Shown one piece after another: positions 18,311 to 27,446 of a stretch of 64,000 nucleotides of DNA. Under the pieces are notes generated by a model, which did no database searches, had not been told where the DNA came from, and saw only the letters and a program-made list of their open reading frames with translations. Both the position numbers and the translations under genes were made by a program. The first letter of the stretch is position 1; every line of letters starts with the position of its first letter. The DNA is from Pontibacter amylolyticus. Lineage in GTDB: Bacteria; Bacteroidota; Bacteroidia; Cytophagales; Hymenobacteraceae. The DNA lies in assembly GCF_014638845.1 (NCBI RefSeq), contig NZ_BMFP01000008.1, positions 20,897 to 84,896 on the forward strand. The letters are read 5' to 3'.

Positions 18311-19036
18311 TTAAGCAGGTATAGTGCCTATGATCGTTTTCTTGTTTTCAACCGTTATTTCAGAACCTTCGGCCAGCATGACTGAAACTGGGCTTGCCGT
18401 GTTCAGGAAGCTGAATGGAGGTCCGTATACCTCTCCGAAATCTACCTCGATCTCATAATCTATCACGTCGTACGCATCCCACCGAGGGTGGGTCACTTCA
18501 TACTCATTGGTCTTGGCAGCGCCGACTTTGGCATAGCCCCAGTAATGCTCCGTTATGAATTCTGTTTCACTGCCGGGCTGTATCTTGCTGGCCTGTTTGC
18601 TCGCCCGCACCCGGAAAGTCTGCCACTTGTCTGCCTTCTTCCAGCTATATTCCACCAGCCTTTCGTTTGCAGTCTCGCTCCAACTGTGTTTCATGGGCAG
18701 TGTTTCATAATGCTCTTTGTAGACCGTGTTGGCCACAAATGTCAGCGCTGGCCTGGGGACTATCTCCTTTATGAATACCACCCCTCGCTTCCATGCACCA
18801 TGCTCCAGCCTTTTCACATAGAACCGAAGGTTCACTTCTTCGAAGTTCACATGAAACGGTATTTTCAGATTGTGCAGTTTGGTGTTCAGAAACATAAAGC
18901 CAACCAGGCTCACATAACACTTGCTATTCCATAAATCAAGCTCAGTGCCGTAAGGGAGGTAGTCTTCTAGCAAGGCGCTATCTACCTCATAGTTTGCAAT
19001 GGCGAGTTTACGCCATTCGGCTTTTAAGAAACTCAT
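18311..19036 (-). CDS. DUF2071 (YqjF-like) family protein
   Basis: The 241-residue protein matches the YqjF/DUF2071 pattern: FLKAEWRKLAIANYEVD at the start, LPYGTELDLW, then YVSLVGFMF and NFEEVNLRFYV, which form the conserved beta core. The fold is related to acetoacetate decarboxylase, but the biochemical role is not established. There is no signal peptide. It is the first gene of a probable pair with the membrane protein downstream. Confidence 0.88.
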   Translation of the reverse strand: MSFLKAEWRKLAIANYEVDSALLEDYLPYGTELDLWNSKCYVSLVGFMFLNTKLHNLKIPFHVNFEEVNLRFYVKRLEHGAWKRGVVFIKEIVPRPALTFVANTVYKEHYETLPMKHSWSETANERLVEYSWKKADKWQTFRVRASKQASKIQPGSETEFITEHYWGYAKVGAAKTNEYEVTHPRWDAYDVIDYEIEVDFGEVYGPPFSFLNTASPVSVMLAEGSEITVENKKTIIGTIPA

Positions 19037-19108
19037 GGTTTTGATGTTTGAACGGTTAGGCTAAACGGTGGGCAAGGCCATCGGCTGAAGACTGAAGTTT
19101 AGGTGTGG

Positions 19109-19678
19109 TTATAGGGCGTTTTTCTTTTGATTTCTTGACAGGTCTGTTTTTGCTGTGTCCAAGCTAACAAATATTATTTTTCTAAAATTATATCCTTCCA
19201 TTGCGTCTAACGGATTGAAGTCACCTGGAATCCACATACCGCCAAAATCTATAGTTAATCGGTCGCAAGGTGAGTTCTCAATTTTATAGATTCTCTCATA
19301 ACCTTCAATTTCCATTTGTAAGTTATTGTTTACTTGCCTTAAAAGCCCTGTAAATCGATAAGTTAAAGAATCCCCTTTTTTCAAAAAGTATTCCTGATAG
19401 TCGTGTTTTAGGTTCTTAGGATTTTCAACGTCTGACCTTAAAAGTTGGTCATTACAACTAAAAAAGAGATTGAAGGAAACTGATTTTTGAACTGTATCAT
19501 CAATCGTAAACTTCATTTCGTTTAAGCTGTCATTTCGCAAAACCAGCTTAAAATCAAATGGCTTGTTTACAAAAATGGTATCTTGGATGTCAACAATCTT
19601 TGTTACTGTATAAAAATCGTCTTGTGGACCACAACCCGTTATAAACAAAATTGTAAAAATGAATATTAGTAGTCTCAC
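19109..19678 (-). CDS. Putative lipoprotein of low GC, 189 aa
   Basis: An N-terminal hydrophobic segment ends in FITGC (Cys16), a lipoprotein signal. The rest is beta-rich with no recognised domain. The gene is clearly more AT-rich than all its neighbours, uses many AAA, TTT and ATT codons, and contains no AGGTATA word. These features suggest recent acquisition. Its flanks carry no mobile element. Confidence 0.65.
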   Translation of the reverse strand: MRLLIFIFTILFITGCGPQDDFYTVTKIVDIQDTIFVNKPFDFKLVLRNDSLNEMKFTIDDTVQKSVSFNLFFSCNDQLLRSDVENPKNLKHDYQEYFLKKGDSLTYRFTGLLRQVNNNLQMEIEGYERIYKIENSPCDRLTIDFGGMWIPGDFNPLDAMEGYNFRKIIFVSLDTAKTDLSRNQKKNAL

Positions 19679-19757
19679 TTTAATATTATCAATGCCCTAT
19701 AACTTGTTCAAAAGCGTAAACATACGCTTATGGGTACTATAGCTAAACTTACGACCT

Positions 19758-21374
19758 CTACTTCTTTCTACCGCCTGCAGGTATAGCTGAGCTTTGCGGC
19801 ACAGCCTGCACTCTGGTGAAATCCAGGTCATGGAAGTCGTAGCTGAAGTCGGTGAGCGGGGAGACGGCCTTCATGTTGATGCCTGAAAACTTGCCCTGCT
19901 GATCCGGTACATATACGACGAAGGCATCAGCCTCAAAACTGCGGTCGGTCCACTTGACCACGAAGGTGTTGTCTTTGTAATAGAGCATTTCGCCCTGCAG
20001 CCTGGGTGATCGCAGCGATTTGAAGTAAAGCTTGTTCTTGTGCCGGTAGATCTCAACCAGGCCGAACCACTTGTCTTCGAAAGTGCCTACGTAGTTATCG
20101 TAAGCAACTTTCGATTTCTTCTCTTTCAGCACTTTGTTCACATCTCCCCAGATCTTGTCGGTATAGGCGGTGGCCTCCGCCACATATTCGTCCTCTTCCT
20201 GCTTCAGCTCCGCTACCCAGTCGTGTGCTTCCATACCTAGATAGGCCTGCTTGATCGTGTTGGTGATGGAGCGGAAGGCCTGCCCGTTTTGCTGGTTGGT
20301 AAGCACGATGATGCCCAGGTTCAGCTCTGGCAGCATGGTTACCTGGCTCACCATACCTGGCAGTCCGCCTGTGTGGCTCACTTCCTTGTGACCCTTCACA
20401 TCGCTCAGGAACCAGCCAAGTCCGTAGGACCTGAAGTGCGTGTTGAAGGGGCTTTTACCGTTGTAAGGTATAATGGTTTGCGGCGTCCACTGCTCCCGGA
20501 TGACGCGTTGCGTGAGTAGACGCTGCTTTAGCTCATCGCCATACCTGCCGTCGTGCATGAGCATAAGCAGCCACTTGCTCAGGTCGTGCACGCTGGTGTA
20601 GATCCCGCCGGCAGCGGCTCCAAAAGGCAGGTTGTAGCGGTCGATCACTTTTAATTTGCCCTCTACCACAGCATGGGCCTCGGTCGTGTTGGTCAAGTCC
20701 CGGAGTCTTTCATAGCTGGCGGCGCTGCGTGTCATACCCAGTGGCTGCAGCATGCGCTTTTCAGTAAAATCTGACCAGCTGGTGCCTGTCACACGGGCCA
20801 CTACCTCACCGGCTACGATGTAGAGCAAGTTGTCATAGTCGTACTTTGACCTGAAATCGGACACCGGTTTCAGGTATTGTATGTTGCGGATCAGGTCGTT
20901 TACCGTGAAGTCGTTTCCGTCGGGGAACATCATCAGGTCGCCGGCACCCAAGCCCAGGCCGCTCCGGTGGGTCAGGAGGTCCCGGATCGTGAATTCCTCT
21001 GTCACGTAGTCGTTGTAGAGGCGGAACTCCGGTATGTACTTCACAACCTTGTCGTCCCACTTGATCTTTCCTTCTTCCACCAGCAAACCCAGTGATGCCG
21101 CCGTGAAGGCCTTGGTGTTGGAAGCCACACCGAACAAGGTATGCTCCGTGGTTTTCTCGCCTGTTTTGATCGAGTTGACACCGTAGCCCTTCATGTGCAC
21201 CACTTTCCCGTCCTTTACCACGGCCACGGCTATACCTGGCACCTGAAAGGCCGTCATGGCCCGCTCCACCACCTGGTCGATTTCCTGCGGGCTGATGGAC
21301 TGCGCGTGAAGCGGAAGAACGGAGCTCAGCCAAAGCAGTGTGAGGGTGAGCAAGAGGGGAGTAGACTTTTTCAT
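19758..21374 (-). CDS. Serine hydrolase, beta-lactamase class C/penicillin-binding type, with C-terminal DUF3471-like domain
   Basis: Residues 1-24 are a signal peptide ending LHAQ. The beta-lactamase fold (about 30-385) has the SxxK motif in VASNTKAFT (Ser near 85), a Tyr motif in KYDYDN near 183, and HTGG in place of KTG near 337. The C-terminal 120 residues resemble DUF3471. Such proteins are secreted esterases or peptidases; antibiotic hydrolysis should not be assumed. It lies just upstream of nothing related and is preceded by a small exported protein gene on the same strand. Confidence 0.9.
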   Translation of the reverse strand: MKKSTPLLLTLTLLWLSSVLPLHAQSISPQEIDQVVERAMTAFQVPGIAVAVVKDGKVVHMKGYGVNSIKTGEKTTEHTLFGVASNTKAFTAASLGLLVEEGKIKWDDKVVKYIPEFRLYNDYVTEEFTIRDLLTHRSGLGLGAGDLMMFPDGNDFTVNDLIRNIQYLKPVSDFRSKYDYDNLLYIVAGEVVARVTGTSWSDFTEKRMLQPLGMTRSAASYERLRDLTNTTEAHAVVEGKLKVIDRYNLPFGAAAGGIYTSVHDLSKWLLMLMHDGRYGDELKQRLLTQRVIREQWTPQTIIPYNGKSPFNTHFRSYGLGWFLSDVKGHKEVSHTGGLPGMVSQVTMLPELNLGIIVLTNQQNGQAFRSITNTIKQAYLGMEAHDWVAELKQEEDEYVAEATAYTDKIWGDVNKVLKEKKSKVAYDNYVGTFEDKWFGLVEIYRHKNKLYFKSLRSPRLQGEMLYYKDNTFVVKWTDRSFEADAFVVYVPDQQGKFSGINMKAVSPLTDFSYDFHDLDFTRVQAVPQSSAIPAGGRKK

Positions 21375-21390
21375 AAGTATCAGGTATAGG

Positions 21391-21735
21391 CTAAGGTTTC
21401 AGGACCGGCATCGGAAACGCGATCGTGGAATCAGGCTTCAGGGCCAGGATCGAAAACTGGATGGTCGAGTCGGGCTTCAGGATAGGCATGGCGGCCCTTG
21501 GGGCCATGACTTCTGCCGGAGCAGCGCTTTTTGCAGATGATTTCGGGAACAGGCTATACCTGTTGCCTGACTTCCCAAGCGAGTTTAACTTGCTCGAGTA
21601 GGAGTCTTCCTCCAGAGAACGCAAGTCCAGTTTCTTGTGAAGCGGTTTTAGCCGTAGCTGTGGACGCTCTGCATCCTGTGCTTGTGCTGACAGGGATAAA
21701 AGCACTAATCCGGCGATGGCGGCTATTGTTTTCAT
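21391..21735 (-). CDS. Small exported protein with LKPDSTI repeats
   Basis: Residues 1-19 form a signal peptide (ending SAQAQ). The C-terminal third repeats the unit PxLKPDSTI: PILKPDSTIQF, ALKPDSTIAF and PVLKP, with related DNA repeats behind it. The middle is Ser/Leu/Lys rich. The stop is 17 bases before the serine hydrolase start, so the two genes are probably co-transcribed, with this gene first. No family is recognised. Confidence 0.6.
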   Translation of the reverse strand: MKTIAAIAGLVLLSLSAQAQDAERPQLRLKPLHKKLDLRSLEEDSYSSKLNSLGKSGNRYSLFPKSSAKSAAPAEVMAPRAAMPILKPDSTIQFSILALKPDSTIAFPMPVLKP

Positions 21736-21977
21736 TGCGTTGTGCGGTTAAGTGGGATTGTTTTAAAAACAGCTTATCACTCCACTTGAGTCTGGCCTGT
21801 TGCTGCCTCCGCATTTTTTAGCTACCGAAGCTTCGTGCAACGCATTACCCTAACAAGCTAAGCCTCACTAAATATAGCAAAATCTACATTCAGTTTATAA
21901 AACATGCCACACTTTCTAGGAGATATCGAAGGACTCAGGAAAGTGTACCCGCAGATGTGTTATTCGGATAGGTATAG

Positions 21978-23045
21978 CTACAGAATTTCCATCTCCACAT
22001 CACCCCCCACCGGGAAGCCAACGCAGGTGAGCGCCATGCCATTTTCGATGTCCCGCTCGGTGAGCACTTCGTTGTACGACATCCATACCTTGCCTTTCAG
22101 CACCCGGGCCAGGCAACTGCCGCACTTGCCGGTTTCGCAGCTGTAGGGCATGGCGATCCCTGCCTGGCGGGCACTCTGGAGGATGTTGTTGGGGTAGCGT
22201 GAAACGATCTGTTGCGTGTTGCCACCGATATGCAGGGTAACCTTGTGGGCGGCCGTGTCAGGAGGTATGACTTTGGCGGGTTTGCGGATGTCGGTGTTGA
22301 AAATCTCCTTCCGGATGTTGGGCTCCGGTATGCCGTACTGCCGCAGCGCAAAAGACATCAGGCGCATGTAGTTATCAGGACCGCAGATGTAGAAAAGCAG
22401 CTCATCGTGCGGCACTTTCGCAAGGGAACTGATAAAGCGCTGGAGCAGGTCTTTGTGCAGGCGCGCCCGGCTCAGGTCCGGGGAGTTGCTGTACAGAAAT
22501 TCGGTGTGCATCCTCTCAGGAAATTGAGTTGAAAGCTGTTGAAGGGGCTCCGAGAACATAGCCTTCTCCGGATAGCTGTTGCTGTAGAAGAGCACAGCAG
22601 ATAACTCTGGCCGGGCATGCAGCAGCGTTTTGAGCAGTGAAAAGATGGGCGTGATGCCGCTGCCGGCTGCCAGAAAGAAAATCTGTTTATAGACGGTGCC
22701 TTCCTCCGGCAAGGTGAACAAACCAGCAGCCCCGGTCGTGATCAGTTTGTCGCCAACGCGGGCATTGTCTATGAGCATGCGGGAGAAAAGGCCGTTCTCG
22801 ATGCGCTTCACGCCAATCGTGAGTGGCTCCTGCAGCGCCGGAGAGGAGGTGATGGAGTAAGAGCGGCGGACTTCGCCCTGCGTGCTGTGGTGCACCAGCG
22901 TCAGGTATTGGCCGGCTTTGTAGGGAAGTGGCTGGCCGTCCTCAGGCTCCAGCGCAAAGGTCTTTACGCCGGGTATTTCCTCCTGTATGTGGCGGATGAT
23001 CAGGCTGCGGTAGTATCTGTTGTCGTCAGGTATAGGGTGTGTCAT
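21978..23045 (-). CDS. Flavin/2Fe-2S oxidoreductase, ferredoxin-NADP reductase type (class IA reductase)
   Basis: The order is FAD-binding beta barrel (residues about 8-105, with RRSYSITSSP), NAD(P)-binding domain (about 110-235, AAGSGITPIFSLL) and plant-type 2Fe-2S ferredoxin at the C-terminus (CETGKCGSC plus a later Cys in LTCVGFP). This is the layout of phenylacetate-CoA or phenol oxygenase reductases (PaaE-like). The start is ATG 23045; the longer frame to 23243 runs into the divergent gene and has no family match. No oxygenase gene is next to it, so the electron acceptor is unknown. Confidence 0.9.
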   Translation of the reverse strand: MTHPIPDDNRYYRSLIIRHIQEEIPGVKTFALEPEDGQPLPYKAGQYLTLVHHSTQGEVRRSYSITSSPALQEPLTIGVKRIENGLFSRMLIDNARVGDKLITTGAAGLFTLPEEGTVYKQIFFLAAGSGITPIFSLLKTLLHARPELSAVLFYSNSYPEKAMFSEPLQQLSTQFPERMHTEFLYSNSPDLSRARLHKDLLQRFISSLAKVPHDELLFYICGPDNYMRLMSFALRQYGIPEPNIRKEIFNTDIRKPAKVIPPDTAAHKVTLHIGGNTQQIVSRYPNNILQSARQAGIAMPYSCETGKCGSCLARVLKGKVWMSYNEVLTERDIENGMALTCVGFPVGGDVEMEIL

Positions 23046-23190
23046 GTTTTGCTTACGAAACTTACTGGCTATACGAATCAGGCTGCCTGGGGTGAAACCA
23101 GGTGCAATGCCTTGTCTCAAAAATAAGCAGGTTTGCCGGTCTATTTCCAAATACTGCCTATATTTAACGATAAATACGCTATACCTGCCC

Positions 23191-24324
23191 ATGGCACAGA
23201 TCCATCCGAAAACCACGCCCATATACCAGACCTCGGTATTCACCTTCGAAGACCTGAACGACCTGGAGCTCTACTTCGAGCAACCGGACCAAAAGTACAT
23301 GTACACCCGCTACGGCAACCCCAATTCGGATGAGTTGGCCGAGGAGGTGAACAAACTGGAAGGCGGTGCCGGGGCTGTGGCCACTTCGTCGGGCATGTCG
23401 GCTATTCTGACGGCGGTGCTGACGTATTGCCAGTCCGGCGACCACGTGCTCTGCGCCGAGGAAATCTACGGCGGGTCAGCGGCCTTGCTCTCGCAGGAGC
23501 TGACCCGTATGGGTATAGCGGTGAGTTATGTGCCGAGCGACACGCTCTATACCTTAAAAGAGTTTGTGCAGCCCAACACCAAGCTGCTGCTAGCCGAAAC
23601 GATGAGCAATCCGCTGCTGCAGGTGGTGGACCTGAAGCGACTGGCAGCAGAGACGAAGCGCACAGGTATAAAGCTCGTGGTGGACAATACCTTCGCGTCG
23701 CCTGTCATCACCAAACCACTTGCATTGGGTGCTGATATAGTCATCCATAGCGTGACAAAATACCTGTCGGGCCACAGCGATGTGACAGCCGGTGTGGTGG
23801 TGGCCGGAACACCGGAAGACAGCAGCCGGAGCAAGCAGATCATGCGCACCTACGGCCTCAACCTAAGCCCTTTTGAGAGCTGGCTGGCAGCCCGCGGACT
23901 TAAAACCTTGAAACTGCGCATGCGCCAGCACTGCACCAACGCGCAGGCGCTGGCTGAAATGCTGGAACAGCACCCCCACGTGAAGCAGGTATGGTACCCG
24001 GGTTTGGCCCAGCATCCGCAGCACCAGTTGGCCAAGGAGCAGGGGCAAGGTATGTTCGGCGGTATGCTGTCCTTTAAACTGAAAGACGATGCGCCGGAAA
24101 CGGTAAACGCCTTTATGCAGGCCCTGCAGCAGATCCCGTTTGCCCCATCCTTGGCAGGCGTGAGCACTTCCATTTCGCACCCGCTCCGCACCTCGCACCG
24201 CAGCCTGAGCCCAGCGCAACAGCAGAAACTCGGCATCACCCTCGGCCTGATCCGTCTGTCGGTAGGTATAGAGGAAACCGAAGAACTGCTGGCCGATTTG
24301 AAGCAGGCGCTGGCGAAAGTTTAG
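23191..24324 (+). CDS. Cys/Met metabolism PLP-dependent enzyme (cystathionine gamma-synthase/lyase family)
   Basis: A fold-type I PLP enzyme of 377 residues. The N-terminus has PIYQTSVFTF and YTRYGNPN; the PLP lysine is in SVTKYLSGHSD near residue 196. The family includes cystathionine gamma-synthase, cystathionine gamma-lyase and methionine gamma-lyase, and sequence reading alone does not separate them. The start is ATG 23191; an upstream frame exists but has no homology. It is divergent from the reductase with a 145-base spacer. Three AGGTATA words fall inside it. Confidence 0.9.
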   Translation: MAQIHPKTTPIYQTSVFTFEDLNDLELYFEQPDQKYMYTRYGNPNSDELAEEVNKLEGGAGAVATSSGMSAILTAVLTYCQSGDHVLCAEEIYGGSAALLSQELTRMGIAVSYVPSDTLYTLKEFVQPNTKLLLAETMSNPLLQVVDLKRLAAETKRTGIKLVVDNTFASPVITKPLALGADIVIHSVTKYLSGHSDVTAGVVVAGTPEDSSRSKQIMRTYGLNLSPFESWLAARGLKTLKLRMRQHCTNAQALAEMLEQHPHVKQVWYPGLAQHPQHQLAKEQGQGMFGGMLSFKLKDDAPETVNAFMQALQQIPFAPSLAGVSTSISHPLRTSHRSLSPAQQQKLGITLGLIRLSVGIEETEELLADLKQALAKV

Positions 24325-24537
24325 TGATTGAGTGATGGAGTGAATGAGAGATGGAGCGAATTAGAAAAGGATGGGGCTATACCTTCGTCAGTAACGGTAT
24401 TCGTTTTCTGAAGCCGTATGATGATACGATTAAGTCTTTCGTCCTTTGTCTAATAGTCTTTTGTCAAAAAGAAAAGTCATGCTACTTGATACGTGTGTCG
24501 TGATACGAGATTCAATACCCTGCTAAACACCATACCT
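24325..24537. other. Spacer with one arm of GAGTGATGG words
   Basis: Bases 24325-24360 contain AGTGATTGAGTGATGGAGTG and related words, the same vocabulary as the inverted repeats near 49.9 and 54.1 kb, but no complementary right arm is visible. It may be a half-decayed copy. An AGGTATA word lies near 24376. Confidence 0.45.
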
Positions 24538-25344
24538 ATGCTGGATTTTCCGAATGCTAAAATAAACCTGGGACTGCTGGTGACGGAGAAGCGTCCGGAC
24601 GGATTCCATAACCTGGAGTCGTGCTTTTACCCGGTGCTCTGGTGCGATGCGCTGGAAATTGTACCAGCTGATGCGGAAGCGTTCACGATGAGTGGACTGC
24701 CCGTGCCCGGCAACCTGGATAACAATCTCTGCCTGAAGGCCTATCGTTTGCTGCAGCAGGACTTCCAGCTGCCGCCCGTGCACATGCACCTGCACAAGGT
24801 CATTCCGATGGGAGCGGGGCTGGGAGGCGGTTCTGCCGATGCCGCTTTTGCCCTGAAGCAACTCAACAGTCTGTTCGAGCTTAACCTTAGCGAAGACCAG
24901 CTTGAGGGATACGCCCGCCAACTTGGCAGCGACTGCGCTTTCTTTATCCGGAATAAACCCGTTATTGCAGTAGAAAAAGGGGATGTGTTCAAACCCGTGG
25001 AGCTGGACCTGAGTGGCTATACCTGTGTGATTGTTTACCCGGGCATCCATATCACCACAGCCGAAGCCTATGGCAACATCGTGCCTAAAAAACCAAGCTG
25101 TGGCATAGAGATGTACCTGAAGCAGGATGTGCAGGTATGGAAAGAGGTGCTCCGGAATGACTTTGAAGAAGCGCTTTTCCCGCGCTATCCGGAGCTGGCA
25201 GGTATAAAGGAGCAACTTTACAGCGCTGGCGCCGACTATGCCTCCATGACCGGCTCAGGATCTGCCGTGTACGGCCTTTTCAAAACAGAGCCTGAAAACC
25301 TAATCTTTCCCGGCCACTACCTTCTCTGGGAAGGCCTCCTTTAG
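24538..25344 (+). CDS. ispE: 4-diphosphocytidyl-2-C-methyl-D-erythritol kinase
   Basis: It phosphorylates CDP-methylerythritol in the MEP pathway of isoprenoid synthesis. The GHMP kinase loop PMGAGLGGGSADAAF is at residues 90-104, with Lys8 (FPNAKINLGL) and Asp101 as the expected catalytic pair and a late GSGSAVYG motif. I take ATG 24538 as the start, giving 268 residues; the frame extends 15 codons upstream without family support. The last 45 bases overlap the 3' end of the convergent EamA gene. Confidence 0.95.
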   Translation: MLDFPNAKINLGLLVTEKRPDGFHNLESCFYPVLWCDALEIVPADAEAFTMSGLPVPGNLDNNLCLKAYRLLQQDFQLPPVHMHLHKVIPMGAGLGGGSADAAFALKQLNSLFELNLSEDQLEGYARQLGSDCAFFIRNKPVIAVEKGDVFKPVELDLSGYTCVIVYPGIHITTAEAYGNIVPKKPSCGIEMYLKQDVQVWKEVLRNDFEEALFPRYPELAGIKEQLYSAGADYASMTGSGSAVYGLFKTEPENLIFPGHYLLWEGLL

Positions 25345-26241
25345 CTTTTTGCGACGCTCGCTGTAGGTGTCCAACACCGGGTGGATGAACACGCTGAACA
25401 GGATGATGGCGGCTCCGATGTAGAAATTCGAGGTCATCTGCTCATTCTCGTTGAAGATCAACCAGGCCAGCAGGATGCCATAAATCGGCTCCATGTTCAC
25501 GGTCAGGTTCATGGTGTAGGCCGATATTTTCTGCATCAGCTTAACGGAAGCAGTGTAGGCATACACCGTACACACCAGCGCCAGAACCAGCAGGTATACC
25601 CAGTCCAGGCCGTTCATGGCAAAGCTCAGCGTACCCGTCTCCGTAAACAGTTCGGCATAAATCGGGAAAAAGAGCACTGTACCGATGCAGGCCCCTGCCA
25701 TTTCGTAAGCTGTGATGGTGGTGGAAGGATGCTTCTTGGCCAGACGGGCATTGATGATCGTAAAAATCGCGCCCAGCAGCGCAGAGCCTACCGCCATACC
25801 AATGCCCAGCATGTTGTCAAACTCTGTTTCGGCCTGGAAAATAATGTACAGGCCTAGCAGAATAATAACGCCCAGCAGGATCTCGTGGAATCTTAGTTTT
25901 TTGCTGGTGAAGGCTGGTTCGAGCAGGGCTGTCCACAAACTGCAGGTGGCCATACCTACCAGGCACAGCGAAACCGAAGAGATGCGGGCCGAGGCAAAGA
26001 ACATGATCCAGTGCGCGGAGATCATCAGCCCAACCCCCATGATGATGAACATGTTGGTGCGTCCCAGCCAGAACTGCGTCTTGCGCCGGTAAATGATGAC
26101 GCCCAGTGCCAAAGCCGCGATGAGCGTGCGGAGGAATACCAATTCTACTGCCGGAATCGTGATCAGTTTGCCCAATATGGCGGTGAAGCCCCATAGCAAG
26201 ATAATGAAATGGAGCTCGATAAAATCCTTGAGACGCGGCAT
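25300..26241 (-). CDS. EamA/DMT family transporter
   Basis: A 313-residue inner membrane protein with ten predicted helices in two EamA repeats (about residues 8-140 and 150-285), of the drug/metabolite transporter superfamily. The substrate is unknown. Its ATG shares one base with the stop codon of the LptF/G-type gene, so translation is probably coupled. Its last 45 bases overlap ispE on the opposite strand, so the C-terminal tails of both proteins are mutually constrained. Confidence 0.9.
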   Translation of the reverse strand: MPRLKDFIELHFIILLWGFTAILGKLITIPAVELVFLRTLIAALALGVIIYRRKTQFWLGRTNMFIIMGVGLMISAHWIMFFASARISSVSLCLVGMATCSLWTALLEPAFTSKKLRFHEILLGVIILLGLYIIFQAETEFDNMLGIGMAVGSALLGAIFTIINARLAKKHPSTTITAYEMAGACIGTVLFFPIYAELFTETGTLSFAMNGLDWVYLLVLALVCTVYAYTASVKLMQKISAYTMNLTVNMEPIYGILLAWLIFNENEQMTSNFYIGAAIILFSVFIHPVLDTYSERRKKLKEAFPEKVVAGKD

Positions 26242-27317
26242 TAGCGGGGAATATAACGGTAAAGCAGGAAGCCTATACCTGTGAAAATAACACTCGGCAC
26301 CCAGGCTGCATACATCGGGTCAAGGTCACCTACCTGGGCCAGACTCCGACTCGTGATCACGAAGATAATGAAAACAAAGGCCAGGAAGAAGCCCAGCGCG
26401 ATCTGCATACCTACGCCGCCCCGTGCCTTGCGGGCACTCACGATCACCCCGATCACCGTCAGGATGATGATGGCAAAGGGATAGCTGTAGCGTTCGTATT
26501 TCTCGATCAGGTAGGTTTCGATATCGTCAGCGCCCCGGTCAATTTTCTCGTTGATAAAGCGGTTGAGCTCCGGCAGCGTCATGGTCTGCTCCAGCTTGTA
26601 AGTACTCTCGAAGTCTTTGGGCAGCATGTTGAGCGTCGTGTCCAGCGCGCCGCCGTGGTAGATGCTTTCGTTCTCGCCGTCGAAGGTGCGCAGGGTATAG
26701 CGGTCAACGCTCCACTTTTGCCTATCGGGGTTCCACTGCACGCTGCTGGCCGTCAATTTCTTGCTCAGATTAGTGCCCTTTATTTCCTCAATAGCAAAGT
26801 TATACCCGACGTGCGCCGTGTTGTTGTAGCTCTCCATGTACACATAGGTGTCGGGCGCTATTTTGAGGTGAATGTTGCGGCTGTCGTAGGTAAACGGGCT
26901 TTTCACATACTTCACCTGAAAGGCCACACTCTCTTTGTTCGAGTTCGGGATCACCCAACCGATGAGCCCAAAGATCAAAGCACCAATAATTGTCGCACCG
27001 ATCAGGTATGGCACCAGGAAACGCTTGAAGCTAACGCCACCACTCAAGATAGCCACAATCTCTGTATGCGAGGCCATTTTGGAGGTTACAAACACCGTCG
27101 CGATGAACACCGTGATCGGGCTCAGCATGTTCGCGTAGAACGGGATCAGGTGGATGTAGTAATCGAAGATGATCTCTGAAATGGGCACACTGTGCTTGAT
27201 GAAGTCGTCGTTCTTCTCAGTGAAGTCAATCACCAGAATCACCGAGACCATGATCAGCACCGTGAACACATACGTGGTCAGGAACTTCTTCAGGATGTAT
27301 TTGTCAATTAGCTTCAA
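26241..27317 (-). CDS. LptF/LptG (YjgP/YjgQ) family permease
   Basis: A 358-residue membrane subunit of the LPS export ABC machine (LptB2FG), which extracts LPS from the inner membrane. Helices occur at about 12-35, 55-80 and 100-125, a periplasmic beta-jellyroll domain spans about 130-265, and three more helices follow near 270-355. Sequence reading does not decide between LptF and LptG. The gene order tgt-lptG/F is often seen in Bacteroidota. It is followed by the EamA gene with a one-base overlap. Confidence 0.92.
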   Translation of the reverse strand: MKLIDKYILKKFLTTYVFTVLIMVSVILVIDFTEKNDDFIKHSVPISEIIFDYYIHLIPFYANMLSPITVFIATVFVTSKMASHTEIVAILSGGVSFKRFLVPYLIGATIIGALIFGLIGWVIPNSNKESVAFQVKYVKSPFTYDSRNIHLKIAPDTYVYMESYNNTAHVGYNFAIEEIKGTNLSKKLTASSVQWNPDRQKWSVDRYTLRTFDGENESIYHGGALDTTLNMLPKDFESTYKLEQTMTLPELNRFINEKIDRGADDIETYLIEKYERYSYPFAIIILTVIGVIVSARKARGGVGMQIALGFFLAFVFIIFVITSRSLAQVGDLDPMYAAWVPSVIFTGIGFLLYRYIPR

Positions 27318-27327
27318 GACGATGTCT

Positions 27328-27446
27328 TAAGTTAGAGAATTAAAAAGTTAAAAAATTAGAAAGTCAGTTAAGTCAAAGCTCGAAAATTATAAGTTCTTAA
27401 CAGAAAACAACTTTTCAACTTTCTAACTTCCCAACTTTCTAATTTA
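27328..27446. repeat. Mirrored-word inverted repeat, TTAGAAAGTT type
   Basis: The left arm (27328-27374) has GTTAGAG, AAAAAGTTA and TTAGAAAGTCAG; the right arm (27398-27446) has AACTTTCTAACTTCCCAACT and CTTTCTAATTT. It lies between tgt and the LptF/G gene on one strand. The word set matches that of the locus at 31007-31128. Confidence 0.7.

Noticed and set aside
19758..21374. Antibiotic beta-lactamase
   Set aside because: The SxxK fold is shared by many esterases and peptidases; the C-terminal DUF3471-like domain and HTGG motif favour a secreted serine hydrolase of other function.
23020..23190. N-terminal extension of the PLP enzyme and of the divergent reductase
   Set aside because: The two extensions overlap each other on opposite strands and lack homology; the ATGs at 23191 and 23045 fit the families.
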